A stretch of DNA of 64,000 nt. Origin: Thermosyntropha sp. (GTDB taxonomy: Bacteria; Bacillota; Syntrophomonadia; Syntrophomonadales; Syntrophomonadaceae). Below, piece by piece: positions 17,252 through 26,769 of this stretch. The position numbers and the translations under genes are program-made. Each line of letters opens with the position of its first letter. Within the stretch, counting starts at the first letter, position 1. The notes under the pieces are model-generated. The model made no database searches. It was not told the origin of the DNA and saw only the letters and a list, made by a program, of their open reading frames with translations. The stretch lies in NCBI RefSeq assembly GCF_017656155.1, contig NZ_JACDOH010000005.1:122678-186677 (forward strand), given 5' to 3'.

Positions 17252-18178
17252 ATGTATTTTAATCATTTTGAAATAATACCTATCGTAGCCGAAACTAAAA
17301 GTTTTTCCAAAGCAGCTAAGCTTCTCCATCTATCCCAACCTGCTATCAGCAGCAAAATTAAGGATATAGAAGATTACTACGGGCTAAAACTGTTTCACCG
17401 GACTGCCCAAGGGGTAACTCTTACAGAAGCAGGCAAAATAGTAAATGCATATGCAGTTAGATTTGTTAATCTGCACCGCGCAATGGATGAAGAATTAAAA
17501 CAGCTTCTAAACCTCAACAGCCCTAGTCTGACGATAGGTTCAAGCTGCACTGTGGGCAACTATGCCATGCCCAGTTATATAAAACTTCTTAAAAGCCGTT
17601 ATCCAGATATAAGTATAAAACTTGATATAAGCAATACCCGGGGTATTTTAGATAAATTAGCCAAAAAAGAAATTGATGTAGCAGTAATAGAAGGAAACAT
17701 AGATAACCCTAATTTTGCTATTCACCATATTACAAACATTAAATTAGCCTTTATCGCCTCATATGATTCAAAAACAGTGAAAAAAAAAGAAATCTCTATA
17801 GCCGAGCTGCGTTCTAAGCCTTTGGTGATCCGTGAAGATGGAGCAGCTGTCAGGCAAATCTTTGAAAATGTTCTAAAAGAGTATGGCTATAAGCTGGATC
17901 AATTTAATATAGTAACAGAAATGACCAGCATCCATTCTGTTAAAGCAGCAGTACAAGATGATATCGGTATATCACTTGTCCCTGAAATCACCATTCAAAG
18001 GGAAATTTCCAACAAATTGTTAAAAACCATAAAAGTTAAAGACCTTGATCTCAAAATGGATATTAATCTGGTACACCTAAAAACAGAAAACCTTTCTCCT
18101 CAAGCCCAAAAATTTATCGACCTTATGCTAAACTCCCAAAAAAGTGTTTTTTGCTGGGAAAATAAGGTTTTCGATTAA
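17252..18178 (+). CDS. LysR-family transcriptional regulator
   Basis: A 308-residue regulator with an N-terminal winged helix-turn-helix (FSKAAKLLHLSQPAISSKIKDIEDYYGLKLFHR at about 19-51) and a two-lobed effector domain (about 92-300). A GGGGGAGAAGG site precedes the ATG. It is the only plus-strand gene in this part, placed between the rhodanese lipoprotein and the molybdopterin oxidoreductase operon, so it may control one or both. The last residues (FCWENKVFD) are free of features. The effector is unknown; CysB/CysL-type sulfur sensing is one possibility. Confidence 0.92.
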   Translation: MYFNHFEIIPIVAETKSFSKAAKLLHLSQPAISSKIKDIEDYYGLKLFHRTAQGVTLTEAGKIVNAYAVRFVNLHRAMDEELKQLLNLNSPSLTIGSSCTVGNYAMPSYIKLLKSRYPDISIKLDISNTRGILDKLAKKEIDVAVIEGNIDNPNFAIHHITNIKLAFIASYDSKTVKKKEISIAELRSKPLVIREDGAAVRQIFENVLKEYGYKLDQFNIVTEMTSIHSVKAAVQDDIGISLVPEITIQREISNKLLKTIKVKDLDLKMDINLVHLKTENLSPQAQKFIDLMLNSQKSVFCWENKVFD

Positions 18179-18187
18179 AATATGCCA

Positions 18188-18228
18188 TTCTGTACAGGTC
18201 TAGGCATTTGCCTAGTACCTGTACAGAA
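18188..18228. repeat. Long near-perfect inverted repeat between convergent genes
   Basis: Arms TTCTGTACAGGT and CTAGGCA pair with TGCCTAG and ACCTGTACAGAA around a two-base loop, with one bulged T. The 19-bp stem lies between the ends of the LysR gene and the NrfD gene. It can act as a terminator on either strand but has no T tract, so a protein site or small mobile remnant is equally possible. Confidence 0.6.
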
Positions 18229-18251
18229 CTGCAGGAAAGAAGGGCATGTGC

Positions 18252-19196
18252 TTAAGGGTAATAAGTAAGTATAGGATATACTATTTGTCCACCATAAACT
18301 ATTACATACCTTAATATGAAACCACCTATTAAAACCATAATCGGTTCTGCCCATGGAACAATCCCTGCCATCCCACCTTTTATCTTATCTCCAACTTCCA
18401 TAATTCCTAGAATAAGGGGAATAGTAAGCCCAAACAACACTACGCCTATCCAGAATAAGAGATAATAACCACCGGTAATTATAGCCCCAAGCGCAACTTG
18501 ACCAGTAGGCCTTAAAGCATAGCTTATCAGCAGGGTTGATATTACCATAAGTTCAACTACTATAAAAACTGCATCAACTATCAAAATCCTTTTTAAAAGC
18601 TTGTGGTCAAATGTCAGCAAAATCCTCTCCGGCTGCCAATTTGAAGGCAAAAACTTCCGCACAAAATCCTCAATTTTATCCCATACTTTTCCAATCAGCA
18701 TAAGGCTGCATATTCCGGTAGAAAGGGCAGATATAAAAAATAAAAATGCGATAAGCGGATTGCTCCAAACCGGGTTATTATAAATAGCAGCTAAAAGCAA
18801 ACCTGCATAAACACCTATGGCTATCCCGAAAATGAGCTCAAGCCAGGCAAATATTCTTCGCCACACATTATCTATATTCCAGTAAACCATAGCTGCAAAA
18901 ATAAATGCAACCATGGGAAAAACCAAGAGGAAAAATGCACCCCAGGACATAACTGAAGTTATGTTATAGTGAATCAATACCTTATAAAAGTTCCAGGGAC
19001 GGTGTAAATCCAAAATCAAACATAACAATCCCAGCAACACAGGAAAAGGCGCAAAATAAGCAGCAACTCTTTTTAATCTTTCATCCATACCATTAACTAC
19101 ATAACCAACGGCAGCCACAATCCCTGCCCCTGAAGAAATCCCTGCCGTAAAAAGATAAATAGCAATCAAATAATTCCAGGTAAAATGATGTTCCAT
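18252..19196 (-). CDS. NrfD/PsrC-type membrane anchor subunit
   Basis: Membrane quinone-interacting subunit of a complex iron-sulfur molybdoenzyme. About 314 residues with eight or so membrane segments; the first helices contain FTAGISSGAGIVAAVGYVV and the ILDLHRPWNFYKVL stretch typical of PsrC-like proteins. The ATG at 19196 is used because GGAGGTGATT, which includes the stop of the ferredoxin gene, lies just upstream. It would carry electrons between menaquinone and the catalytic subunit; direction depends on the substrate. Confidence 0.88.
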   Translation of the reverse strand: MEHHFTWNYLIAIYLFTAGISSGAGIVAAVGYVVNGMDERLKRVAAYFAPFPVLLGLLCLILDLHRPWNFYKVLIHYNITSVMSWGAFFLLVFPMVAFIFAAMVYWNIDNVWRRIFAWLELIFGIAIGVYAGLLLAAIYNNPVWSNPLIAFLFFISALSTGICSLMLIGKVWDKIEDFVRKFLPSNWQPERILLTFDHKLLKRILIVDAVFIVVELMVISTLLISYALRPTGQVALGAIITGGYYLLFWIGVVLFGLTIPLILGIMEVGDKIKGGMAGIVPWAEPIMVLIGGFILRYVIVYGGQIVYPILTYYP

Positions 19197-19202
19197 CAAC
19201 AA

Positions 19203-19760
19203 TCACCTCCGATAAGGAATAATAAATACATTAGGATGAGTTTTAAGATCCGGTCTTCTTTCTACCGCACCTTTAGCCATCCATTTGTTAATTTCACTAT
19301 CAGGGTTATTTAAATCCCCGGTAATAATAGCACCTGCAATACATGAAGCTTCACAGGCTGGTTTTTCTCCTTTCTCTAAACGATGGGTACAGAGAGTACA
19401 CTTTTCCGGCAAGCCTCCATGTTCTCTTTCATTCATAACTCTTACTCTATAGGGACAGGCTAAAACACAATAGCCACATCCTATACAAAGGTCAGGGTTT
19501 ACTTCAACTGTTCCCCATTCAGTATAATGGGAAGCTTTAGTAGGACATGCATCAACACAAGGAGCCTTCTGGCAATGATTACAGGACCACTTTTCAGTAT
19601 AGCGATAAACATTAGGGAAAATCCCTTCTTCATGTTCAATTATTTTTGTTCTGAACTTGTCGTTAGGCACCTTATTTTCAGCCAGGCAAGCCACACTGCA
19701 GGCATGGCATCCTACACACTTATTAAGGTCAACTATTTTGCCCCACCTTTTTTTAGCCAT
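19203..19760 (-). CDS. Four-cluster ferredoxin subunit, PsrB/DmsB-type
   Basis: Electron-transfer subunit with four [4Fe-4S] sites. The 185 residues contain CVGCHACSVACLAEN, CNHCQKAPCVDACPTKA, CIGCGYCVLACPYRV and CTLCTHRLEKGEKPACEASC in the usual order. Its ATG overlaps the TorD stop by eight bases and follows GGGAGGG. It links the NrfD anchor with the molybdopterin subunit. Confidence 0.93.
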   Translation of the reverse strand: MAKKRWGKIVDLNKCVGCHACSVACLAENKVPNDKFRTKIIEHEEGIFPNVYRYTEKWSCNHCQKAPCVDACPTKASHYTEWGTVEVNPDLCIGCGYCVLACPYRVRVMNEREHGGLPEKCTLCTHRLEKGEKPACEASCIAGAIITGDLNNPDSEINKWMAKGAVERRPDLKTHPNVFIIPYRR

Positions 19761-20373
19761 CTATTTCCCTCCCTTTAATTTCCTTAAGTACCCTGTTAAA
19801 CAAATTTTCGACTATCATGGCCGCTCCTCGGTAAAATACAGTCTCCGCATGATTTCTAATCTCTTTGGCAAAAAATGGAACCCATTTTGTCACATGTCCA
19901 TCTATGAATTCTTCTACTGCCTTAAGATATAATCCCTGACGGCTTTTCTCATATTCTTCCAGCATAACCGCTATAAACTCAAGTTCCACTAATATATGGT
20001 CGGCAGGAATAGATTGGCTTAAATCATAATTCAGTCCATAAGCAGCATAAAAATTCAAAATACTTCTATCACTTTCGCCAAAAACAATCTCATCTCCCAT
20101 ATACCAGCCGGCAAAAGGATGCGCTTTTGCAGTAGGAACTCCATTTATAAAAAGCCTGGTAAAATCCACCTCAAGCTTCTCTAGCTCAAAATATCCAGAC
20201 TTAAGCAGATTTTTAAATTCAATTATATCAGTTAAATCAGATCCTTCTGTAAATTGTACGAGATTAAGCATATTTTGCCTGTTTTGATTAAGCCTTTCCT
20301 CTTCAGGATAAACAAACAGCTCTTTTGCTGCCCAAAATAAATCAGCATCTATAGATATCTCAGACATTTCCAT
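19753..20373 (-). CDS. TorD/DmsD-family molybdoenzyme chaperone
   Basis: About 206 residues, all helical, with the family patterns DHILVELEFIAVML (about 130-143) and HVTKWVPFFAKEI. Such chaperones bind the twin-arginine signal of the partner oxidoreductase and help insert the cofactor before export. The ATG at 20373 overlaps the stop of the catalytic subunit gene (TGATG); a GTG one codon earlier is the alternative. Confidence 0.87.
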   Translation of the reverse strand: MEMSEISIDADLFWAAKELFVYPEEERLNQNRQNMLNLVQFTEGSDLTDIIEFKNLLKSGYFELEKLEVDFTRLFINGVPTAKAHPFAGWYMGDEIVFGESDRSILNFYAAYGLNYDLSQSIPADHILVELEFIAVMLEEYEKSRQGLYLKAVEEFIDGHVTKWVPFFAKEIRNHAETVFYRGAAMIVENLFNRVLKEIKGREIDG

Positions 20374-22592
20374 CACACCTTCCTGACCTTTACGATCACA
20401 TGACAGTCCATGCTGGCTCCCACTGGATCTTTTAAAGTCATGTTTACCTCTTTCGGGTAGGCAGGCATTATCCTGGAATCATTAGGCCCGTTATTATAGG
20501 CTAACTTAATGTAGGGTGATTTATTTCCAAATCCGTGTAAAACACATATAGTATCTGGTCTTATACCTTGTATAAGCTTTGCTTTTCCCGTCTCTTTTCC
20601 GTATTTAGAGCTTAGCTCTACCATGTCTCCATCTTTTATACCCAGCTTTTCTGCCTTCGCAGCATTAATATAAATAAAGCCTTCTGGCATAATAGCATGT
20701 AGCCATCTCATATTATGGGTTTTCGAATGACGATGCATAGGAGGTCTGCTAGTTACCAGATAAAACTCGTCATCAGCTTTAGGTTCAATAAGCCAGGTTT
20801 CATCAAACCAGGGCAGAGGATTATAACCCAGTTCTTTTAATTTGGGAGAGTAAATTTGAATCTTTCCGCTTTCAGTCCTTAAAGAAGTCAAATCCTTAGG
20901 AGTAAATTTCTGGCTGCCATTTAAAATTCCGCCTTTTTTAAGAGCATCCTTATAAGTTAATCCATATCTTTTAAGCTTATAATCTAAAACCTTTTCCCCA
21001 TGCGGAGGCATATATTTATCTACTCCAAGCTTTTTAGCTAATAAATATTTAATCTCATCCACTTCTTTGGTATCATAAAGTTTTTTAACCATAGGTTCAG
21101 CCACTGCTATTTGATAATAACGGGCATTAGTTATACGCGGTGATATATGAGGCGTTTCCAAATAAACTGATTCCGGAAGTACCAGGTCAGAAATAGTTGC
21201 CATATCATCAGGATAAATATTTATATTTATGACATAATCTAATTTTTCGAAAGCCTTCAGCCACTTCTCAGTCTCCGGCATAGATTGTAAAGACTGACCG
21301 TAAACAACAGCTACTTTAACCGGATAAGGTTCTCCCCTTAAAATCATATCCGGAACACTTTGGTAAAGGCCGGTTCCACTTAAAGGTTTGGGGACAGCTA
21401 ACGGGAAAAGATGTCCTCCATCTATTCTCTCAGTTACCTGCAATTCCGGAGGTTTCTCTTTGGGCTTAGGATAATTTAAAGGTGCAATGCGGGGTAAAAG
21501 CGCTCCTCCTCTTCGCTCGATATTTCCGGTTATAGCCATCATAGCCAAACAAGCTCTAGCCAGCTCAAACCCTCCTGGTCTTACCTGAATGGCTTCTCTT
21601 TTATGGATGGGAATGACTGCCGGACATCCACCGCTGAACTCATGCGCTATACGCCTGATAGTCCCCGCCGGAACATCACTTATCTTCGAAGCCCATTCCG
21701 GAGTATATTTCTTAACCTCTTCTGCCAATTCTTCAAAACCCTCAACATATTTAGCTACAAAATCAGCATTATATCTACCCTCAGAAATAATTACATTAAG
21801 CATAGCCAGGACTACTGCCAAATCAGTTCCCGGCCTGATTGGTATCCACTCATGAGCCTTGGAAGCAGTAGTAGAAAACCTTGGATCAAAAACCACAACT
21901 TTGGCATTATTTTTAATTTTTCCTTCAATTAAGCCTCTAGCCAGCGAGTTTTTAGCTTTTCCCAGCTGATCCCATCCAAAACAAAGAATATACTTGCTGT
22001 TTTCAAAATCAGGCACATAATTAGCTACACCCAGGGTTATTCTGGTCGCCATGATTCTTACAGCATTACAGGTTGACTGATGGTTTATATTGTTAGGACT
22101 CCCAATGGCCCTTAAAAAATCAGTGCCTTTGTTATGCCCTATCCATATAACTGATTGAGGGCCGTATTTTTCTATTGCTTTTTGGATTTCTGATGCTGCC
22201 CTGTTAATAGCCTCATCCCACGAGATTTTCTTCCACTTAGGATCCTGCCCCGGAATCCTTCCCGGTGCCGTTTTAAGTAAAGGAGCCTTTAGACGATCCG
22301 GATCATAAAGCATATTAATCCCCGAGTTGCCTTTGGCACAAAGTGCCCCCCTGCTGTGCTGATCTTTTGGTTTTCCCTCCAGCTTAACCAGTCTGCCGTT
22401 TTCTATTTTCCCTAAAAAAGCACAGTTCATCTCACATATTTCACAAACCCCATGCTTATATTCTATTCTGGGAGCTGCATAAGCAGGTGCTTCAGGATTA
22501 TTAAAAAGGCTGTTTCCTAATATTCCTGCACCAGCTATAGCTGCTATACTTCCACCACCCAGTTTAAAAAACTCCCGTCTGGTTAAACCCAT
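20373..22592 (-). CDS. Molybdopterin oxidoreductase catalytic subunit, PsrA/PhsA-like
   Basis: A 739-residue bis-MGD enzyme. A twin-arginine signal (TRREFFK at 4-10, hydrophobic to about 31) shows export. The N-terminal [4Fe-4S] site has cysteines at about 50, 53, 57 and 85. Cys175 (STCNAVR) is the likely molybdenum ligand, as in polysulfide, thiosulfate and arsenate reductases. The C-terminal molydopterin-binding domain begins near TSRPPMHRHSKTHN. The four genes catalytic-TorD-ferredoxin-NrfD form one operon. With the nearby rhodanese lipoprotein, polysulfide or thiosulfate is the favoured substrate; arsenate or tetrathionate cannot be excluded. Confidence 0.88.
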   Translation of the reverse strand: MGLTRREFFKLGGGSIAAIAGAGILGNSLFNNPEAPAYAAPRIEYKHGVCEICEMNCAFLGKIENGRLVKLEGKPKDQHSRGALCAKGNSGINMLYDPDRLKAPLLKTAPGRIPGQDPKWKKISWDEAINRAASEIQKAIEKYGPQSVIWIGHNKGTDFLRAIGSPNNINHQSTCNAVRIMATRITLGVANYVPDFENSKYILCFGWDQLGKAKNSLARGLIEGKIKNNAKVVVFDPRFSTTASKAHEWIPIRPGTDLAVVLAMLNVIISEGRYNADFVAKYVEGFEELAEEVKKYTPEWASKISDVPAGTIRRIAHEFSGGCPAVIPIHKREAIQVRPGGFELARACLAMMAITGNIERRGGALLPRIAPLNYPKPKEKPPELQVTERIDGGHLFPLAVPKPLSGTGLYQSVPDMILRGEPYPVKVAVVYGQSLQSMPETEKWLKAFEKLDYVININIYPDDMATISDLVLPESVYLETPHISPRITNARYYQIAVAEPMVKKLYDTKEVDEIKYLLAKKLGVDKYMPPHGEKVLDYKLKRYGLTYKDALKKGGILNGSQKFTPKDLTSLRTESGKIQIYSPKLKELGYNPLPWFDETWLIEPKADDEFYLVTSRPPMHRHSKTHNMRWLHAIMPEGFIYINAAKAEKLGIKDGDMVELSSKYGKETGKAKLIQGIRPDTICVLHGFGNKSPYIKLAYNNGPNDSRIMPAYPKEVNMTLKDPVGASMDCHVIVKVRKV

Positions 22593-22723
22593 TTTCTCTT
22601 CCCTCCTTCTTTGGCTATCGTATAATATTCTGTTTATTAAAATATAGCATTATATACTTTAAGGCAGTTATCACACTTGTTTATTACCTTATAATCATTG
22701 GTTTTTACTTACAAAGATTTCAA

Positions 22724-22761
22724 CAAAAAAACCAGACTGCCGTTTATAAGCAGTCTGGTTT
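22724..22761 (-). terminator. Terminator after the CD1247-like gene
   Basis: A 12-bp AAACCAGACTGC stem with a nine-base loop is followed by seven T on the minus strand, ending the efp-side operon before the oxidoreductase genes. Confidence 0.9.
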
Positions 22762-22781
22762 GCGTATAATTACCTCAATTA

Positions 22782-23219
22782 TTAAGATGGATTTGGATTA
22801 TAAACTTCAGAATCTTCATCATATACCGCATAATCATAATCAAATGAGCTTTCATTTACATATACCAGTTCATTGCAGTTCGGACAGACAAGTTCGACTT
22901 CATCTTCATCTTTAAAAATGTCAGCTTCAAAATACAGTTCTTCACCACAGTTGGGGCATCTGGCCTGCAGCCATTTGCGCTGACGCTTTTCTTCTTCTTC
23001 AAAAAAGCTTTCTTCCAGGTCATAAAGGTCATCATCAATATTTTCCACATATTCTTTGAAATCTTCCATATCATATTTAATGTCCCTTATAGTTTCAGAC
23101 ATCTCCTGCAAAACCTCAATTATTCCCGAAAGGATTTTTCCTTGAGGACTTACATCATTTATATTTATCCCTTCGCTAAGTCCCCTGAGGTAGCTTATAT
23201 GTTCTGACAAATCTCTCAT
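22782..23219 (-). CDS. CD1247-type zinc ribbon protein
   Basis: About 145 residues: an N-terminal helical domain (MRDLSEHISYLRGLSEGI), an acidic coiled-coil-like middle and a zinc ribbon with CPNCGEEL and CPNCNELV near residues 88 and 113. This domain set is known from clostridial proteins named after C. difficile CD1247, of unknown function. The ATG at 23219 follows GGAGG by seven bases; the frame is open six codons further. It sits 62 bases after efp, probably in the same operon. Confidence 0.8.
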   Translation of the reverse strand: MRDLSEHISYLRGLSEGININDVSPQGKILSGIIEVLQEMSETIRDIKYDMEDFKEYVENIDDDLYDLEESFFEEEEKRQRKWLQARCPNCGEELYFEADIFKDEDEVELVCPNCNELVYVNESSFDYDYAVYDEDSEVYNPNPS

Positions 23220-23299
23220 GCGATTTCCTCCTTTCACCTGGATAAAATCTTTGCCCTTATTATTATTTGCAGTAAAAGGAGGAAATACACATAAAGCTC

Positions 23300-23857
23300 T
23301 TATACCCTCTCTAAATATTCCCCTGTCCTGGTATCAATTTTTACCTTGTCGCCTTTTTCCACAAAAAGCGGAACCTGAACTACTGCGCCTGTTTCTAAGG
23401 TAGCATTTTTGGTAGCTCCAGTAGCGGTGTCTCCCTTTATGCCAGGCTCGGTTTCTACCACTTCCAGCTCTACAAAGTTCGGAAGTTCAACCCCGATTAT
23501 ATTGCCCTGGAAGAAAAGCACCTGAATATTCATGTTTTCTAAAAGCCATTTTACTCCATCACCTATTGCTTCAGCCGAAACGCTGATCTGGTCATAAGTT
23601 TGATTATCCATACAGATATATCCTTCGCCATCGTTGTAAAGATATTGCATCTCTCTTCTATCCAAATGGGCTTTAGGAACTTTTTCTCCAGCCCTAAAGG
23701 TTTTTTCTACCACACTTCCAGTTTTTACATTCTTCAGCTTGGCTCTGACAAAGGCAGCCCCTTTACCCGGTTTTACATGCTGAAATTCAACTACTTGATA
23801 AGCCTGTCCCTCCAACTCGATAGTTAAGCCGGTTCTAAAATCATTTACTGAAATCAC
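23300..23857 (-). CDS. efp: Elongation factor P
   Basis: Ribosome factor that relieves stalling at polyproline. The 185 residues show the three-barrel EF-P layout, with the modification-site loop containing KPGKGAAF (lysine 31 to 33 region), [11 protein letters not shown] and the C-terminal signature [24 protein letters not shown]. The start is GTG behind GGAGGG at ten bases. It follows pepP by one base, the common pairing in Bacillota. Confidence 0.95.
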   Translation of the reverse strand: MISVNDFRTGLTIELEGQAYQVVEFQHVKPGKGAAFVRAKLKNVKTGSVVEKTFRAGEKVPKAHLDRREMQYLYNDGEGYICMDNQTYDQISVSAEAIGDGVKWLLENMNIQVLFFQGNIIGVELPNFVELEVVETEPGIKGDTATGATKNATLETGAVVQVPLFVEKGDKVKIDTRTGEYLERV

Positions 23858-23858
23858 G

Positions 23859-24902
23859 CTAAATATCCCTCCATTTAATTATTCTTAATTCTTTATCAGC
23901 ACGGGTAATTATTTCACACCCATCCTGTTTTACTATTACGGTATCTTCTATCCTGACTCCTCCCGTTCCCGGAACATATACTCCAGGCTCTACTGTAACC
24001 ACCATATTTTCCTGTAAAATAATATCACAGTGCGGGGATAAAGCGGGATTTTCATGGATTTCCAGCCCCAAGCCGTGTCCGGTTGAATGGACAAAATACT
24101 CTCCCAATCCGCAGCCTTCCAAATAATCTCTGACTGCTTTATCTACCTCACGACAGCTTACTCCTGCCTTAACCATAGATAACCCTATCTTTTGAGCCCT
24201 TAAAACCTCAAAGTATACATCTTTTAAGTAATCTGAAGGTTTCCCGACAGATACGGTTCGCGTCATATCGCTGGCATACCTTCCAAAGAAGCCGCCGTAA
24301 TCCAGGGTAAGCATATCTCCGTCCTCTATAGGTTTTGCTCCCGGACGCCCATGAGGCAAAGAAGCATTCCTGCCGCTTAAGGCAATAACCTCAAAAGCCT
24401 CTTTTTCACAGCCTTTTTCCCGCAGAAGAAAAATTATTTTATCAGCAATTTGTTTTTCATATATTCCTGGCTTTATAAAAAGGCAGATTTCTTCAAAAAC
24501 CGAATCGCCGATACCGGCAGCCTTTCTTATAAAATCAAGCTCTTCTTCTTCTTTTATCATGCGGATTTCTTCTACCAACCCTTCTAAAGGCACTAAAGAA
24601 ACATCTAAATTTTTCTTCAGCATTTCATATTCATAATAGCTGATAACCTTGCCTTCTATACCCAGCTTTTCAAATTTATGCTCTATCGCATTCAGACTAT
24701 CAATATAAGGAAACCTGCCTAAAAGAAGAGCAAAATCAGGGGCTTCATTTTTTACCTGTTCTTCATATCTGGTATCAGTTATTACATACTGCTCATCATC
24801 AAGAATAAGAAGCTTGCCGTCTACTCCCCCGGTAAAGCCGGAAAGATAATAGATGTTTTCCGGTTTATTTACCAGAAAAGCATCTATCCCTTTATTTTTC
24901 AT
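23859..24902 (-). CDS. pepP: Xaa-Pro aminopeptidase (M24B)
   Basis: Metallopeptidase removing an N-terminal residue before proline. Metal ligands are visible in LDYGG, SDMTRT, STGHGLG, VEPGVY and RIEDTV. The first ATG gives 347 residues, but the in-frame sequence just upstream encodes RRLKKVREK, which matches the usual family N-terminus, and no ATG, GTG or TTG precedes it before a stop. A CTG or ATA start cannot be excluded. The gene lies between aroQ and efp, a frequent clostridial order. Confidence 0.9.
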   Translation of the reverse strand: MKNKGIDAFLVNKPENIYYLSGFTGGVDGKLLILDDEQYVITDTRYEEQVKNEAPDFALLLGRFPYIDSLNAIEHKFEKLGIEGKVISYYEYEMLKKNLDVSLVPLEGLVEEIRMIKEEEELDFIRKAAGIGDSVFEEICLFIKPGIYEKQIADKIIFLLREKGCEKEAFEVIALSGRNASLPHGRPGAKPIEDGDMLTLDYGGFFGRYASDMTRTVSVGKPSDYLKDVYFEVLRAQKIGLSMVKAGVSCREVDKAVRDYLEGCGLGEYFVHSTGHGLGLEIHENPALSPHCDIILQENMVVTVEPGVYVPGTGGVRIEDTVIVKQDGCEIITRADKELRIIKWRDI

Positions 24903-24953
24903 CTTCTCCCTTACTTTTTTCAGCCGCCGGTCTATATTATCACTTCCTTTTCA

Positions 24954-25394
24954 TTATATTTTCAAAAAATCAAGAGCAGCTTCTAATGCCAGCTTGTAGC
25001 TTAAACTGCCAAAACCGTAAATCCCGCCTACTGCTATATCAGAAATAACTGATTTATGCCGAAAGTCCTCTCTTTTATATATATTGGAAAGGTGGACTTC
25101 AATAACCGGGATATTTACTGCCTTCAAAGCATCCCTTATCGCTATGCTGTAATGAGAAAAAGCACCAGCATTTATTATAATAATATTTACCTTATTTAAG
25201 CAATCATGTATTTTATCAACTATTTCTCCCTCATGGTTTGATTGAAAAAATTCAATATCTGCCCCTCTTTTTTCTGCATAAGCTTTCAATTCATTATTAA
25301 TACCATCAAGGGTCTCTTTCCCGTAAATTTCCGGCTCTCTAACCCCCAAGAGATTAAGATTGGGGCCATTTATAACCATAACCTTATAAGACAA
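24954..25394 (-). CDS. aroQ: Type II 3-dehydroquinate dehydratase
   Basis: Third step of the shikimate pathway. The 146 residues show INGPNLNLLGVREPEIYG with the catalytic tyrosine, QSNHEGEIVDKIH, INAGAFSHYSIAIRDA and EVHLSNIYKREDFRHKS with the catalytic histidine. A TTG start at 25394 is chosen because AAGGAGG lies eight bases before it; the first ATG, five codons later, is too far from that site. It is separated from the other aro genes at 49113-53765. Confidence 0.95.
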   Translation of the reverse strand: MSYKVMVINGPNLNLLGVREPEIYGKETLDGINNELKAYAEKRGADIEFFQSNHEGEIVDKIHDCLNKVNIIIINAGAFSHYSIAIRDALKAVNIPVIEVHLSNIYKREDFRHKSVISDIAVGGIYGFGSLSYKLALEAALDFLKI

Positions 25395-25419
25395 GCGTTT
25401 TTCCTCCTTAATCTAAAAT

Positions 25420-26769
25420 TTAATCTCCAGCTATGCTTAAGGACTTTATCCTGATAGTCGGAGCAGCCTTAGCCCCATAAAAGCGCAGGTCATTGCCTAT
25501 CCCCTCAATATCTTTAAGAAAATCAGCTAAATTGCCCGCAATCGCTGCTCCCTTTACCGGATAAGTAAGCCTGCCGTTTTCAATCATAATTCCAGCTGCT
25601 CCTACCGAGAATTCCCCGGTTATAGGATTGGCAGTATGCATTCCTATAACTTCAGTGATATAAAAACCTCTCTTAATATCACTTATCAGTTCATCAGGCG
25701 TTTTTTCCCCGGGTTTAACCATAAAATTGGTAGTTCCTACTCCGGGGAGAGTGCGAAAAGACCTTCTCTGTCCATTCCCGGTCGACTTTTTCCCTTCCTT
25801 AGAAGCCGTATAATTATCATAAAGAAAACCTTTCAAAACCCCATTTTCAATTAAGACCTTGCGGGAGGATGCCGTCCCTTCTCCATCAAAGGGAAAAGCT
25901 CCTACACCTTTTTCACAAAGCCCATCATCTATAAGAGTAAAATTATCTGAAGCTACTTTTTCTCCAATCTTTCCTTCCAGCATGGACTTACCTTTCTGCA
26001 CCGCATCTGCATTCACCATAGAAGCAATAATGCCTAAAAACCGGGTAACCACGGACGGTTCCATTATACAGGTCATTTTTCCGGTAGTTATAGATTTCGG
26101 ATTAAGGCTCCTTAAAGCATCAAAAGCAGCTTCTTTGCCTATTTGTTCAGGTGATAAACCCTTTAATCTGCGTGTTAACATCATGGAAAATCCATTCTGG
26201 GCATCACCATTTTCTTCAGCCACCAGAAATATATAAGAACCACAAAAGTTAGCAGAAGCTGACGCAGTAAGCCCATTGGTATTCATTATAACTGATGTAA
26301 AAAAATTATCCTCATAACCTGCCTTCTCTATTATATTTATCCTCGGATCAGCTGATAACGCCGCTTTTTCTGCTTCCTTAGCCAGCTCTATTTTATTTTT
26401 AAGGCTTTCCTTTTCTATGTCAGGATCATAAAGGGAAAGATGGTGGTAAATCTGATTATTGGATGTCAAAACATTATGTTCATCCTCTTTCATATATTTT
26501 GATATATAAACTGCAGAAATAACTGCCTCCTTCAATGCCCTATCTGACAAATCGCTGGTATAGACAAAACCGAGCTTCCCATTATTTATAACCCTTATCC
26601 CTAATCCTTTTTCTTCCGCCTGCTTTAAAGTCTCTACCTTTCCGTTTGCCACCTCTATATTAAGTTCTCGATTATGCATAAGAAAAGCCTCTGCTTCTAC
26701 TTTCATGTCATAGGCTATATTCAAAATCTTTTCACCCGTATTTCTTAAACACCATTCCAACCGGTTCAC
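25420..26769 (-). CDS. pmbA: TldD/PmbA family metallopeptidase subunit, PmbA (TldE) type
   Basis: Partner of TldD; the heterodimer degrades unfolded peptides and matures some ribosomal peptides. The 449 residues show the family core (RSFRTLPGVGTTNFMVKPGEKTPDELI and GEFSVGAAGIMIENG) and lack the HExxxH metal motif, as PmbA-type subunits do. The GTG start overlaps the end of tldD and has no strong ribosome site, so coupling is likely; a later start is possible. Confidence 0.9.
   Translation of the reverse strand: MNRLEWCLRNTGEKILNIAYDMKVEAEAFLMHNRELNIEVANGKVETLKQAEEKGLGIRVINNGKLGFVYTSDLSDRALKEAVISAVYISKYMKEDEHNVLTSNNQIYHHLSLYDPDIEKESLKNKIELAKEAEKAALSADPRINIIEKAGYEDNFFTSVIMNTNGLTASASANFCGSYIFLVAEENGDAQNGFSMMLTRRLKGLSPEQIGKEAAFDALRSLNPKSITTGKMTCIMEPSVVTRFLGIIASMVNADAVQKGKSMLEGKIGEKVASDNFTLIDDGLCEKGVGAFPFDGEGTASSRKVLIENGVLKGFLYDNYTASKEGKKSTGNGQRRSFRTLPGVGTTNFMVKPGEKTPDELISDIKRGFYITEVIGMHTANPITGEFSVGAAGIMIENGRLTYPVKGAAIAGNLADFLKDIEGIGNDLRFYGAKAAPTIRIKSLSIAGD

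Noticed and set aside
22649-22677. Promoter TATAAT before the molybdopterin oxidoreductase gene
   Set aside because: The -10 is good, but no acceptable -35 lies 16-18 bases upstream.
25859-26236. Plus-strand open frame opposite pmbA
   Set aside because: It mirrors a strongly conserved coding gene, has no ribosome site and no domain.
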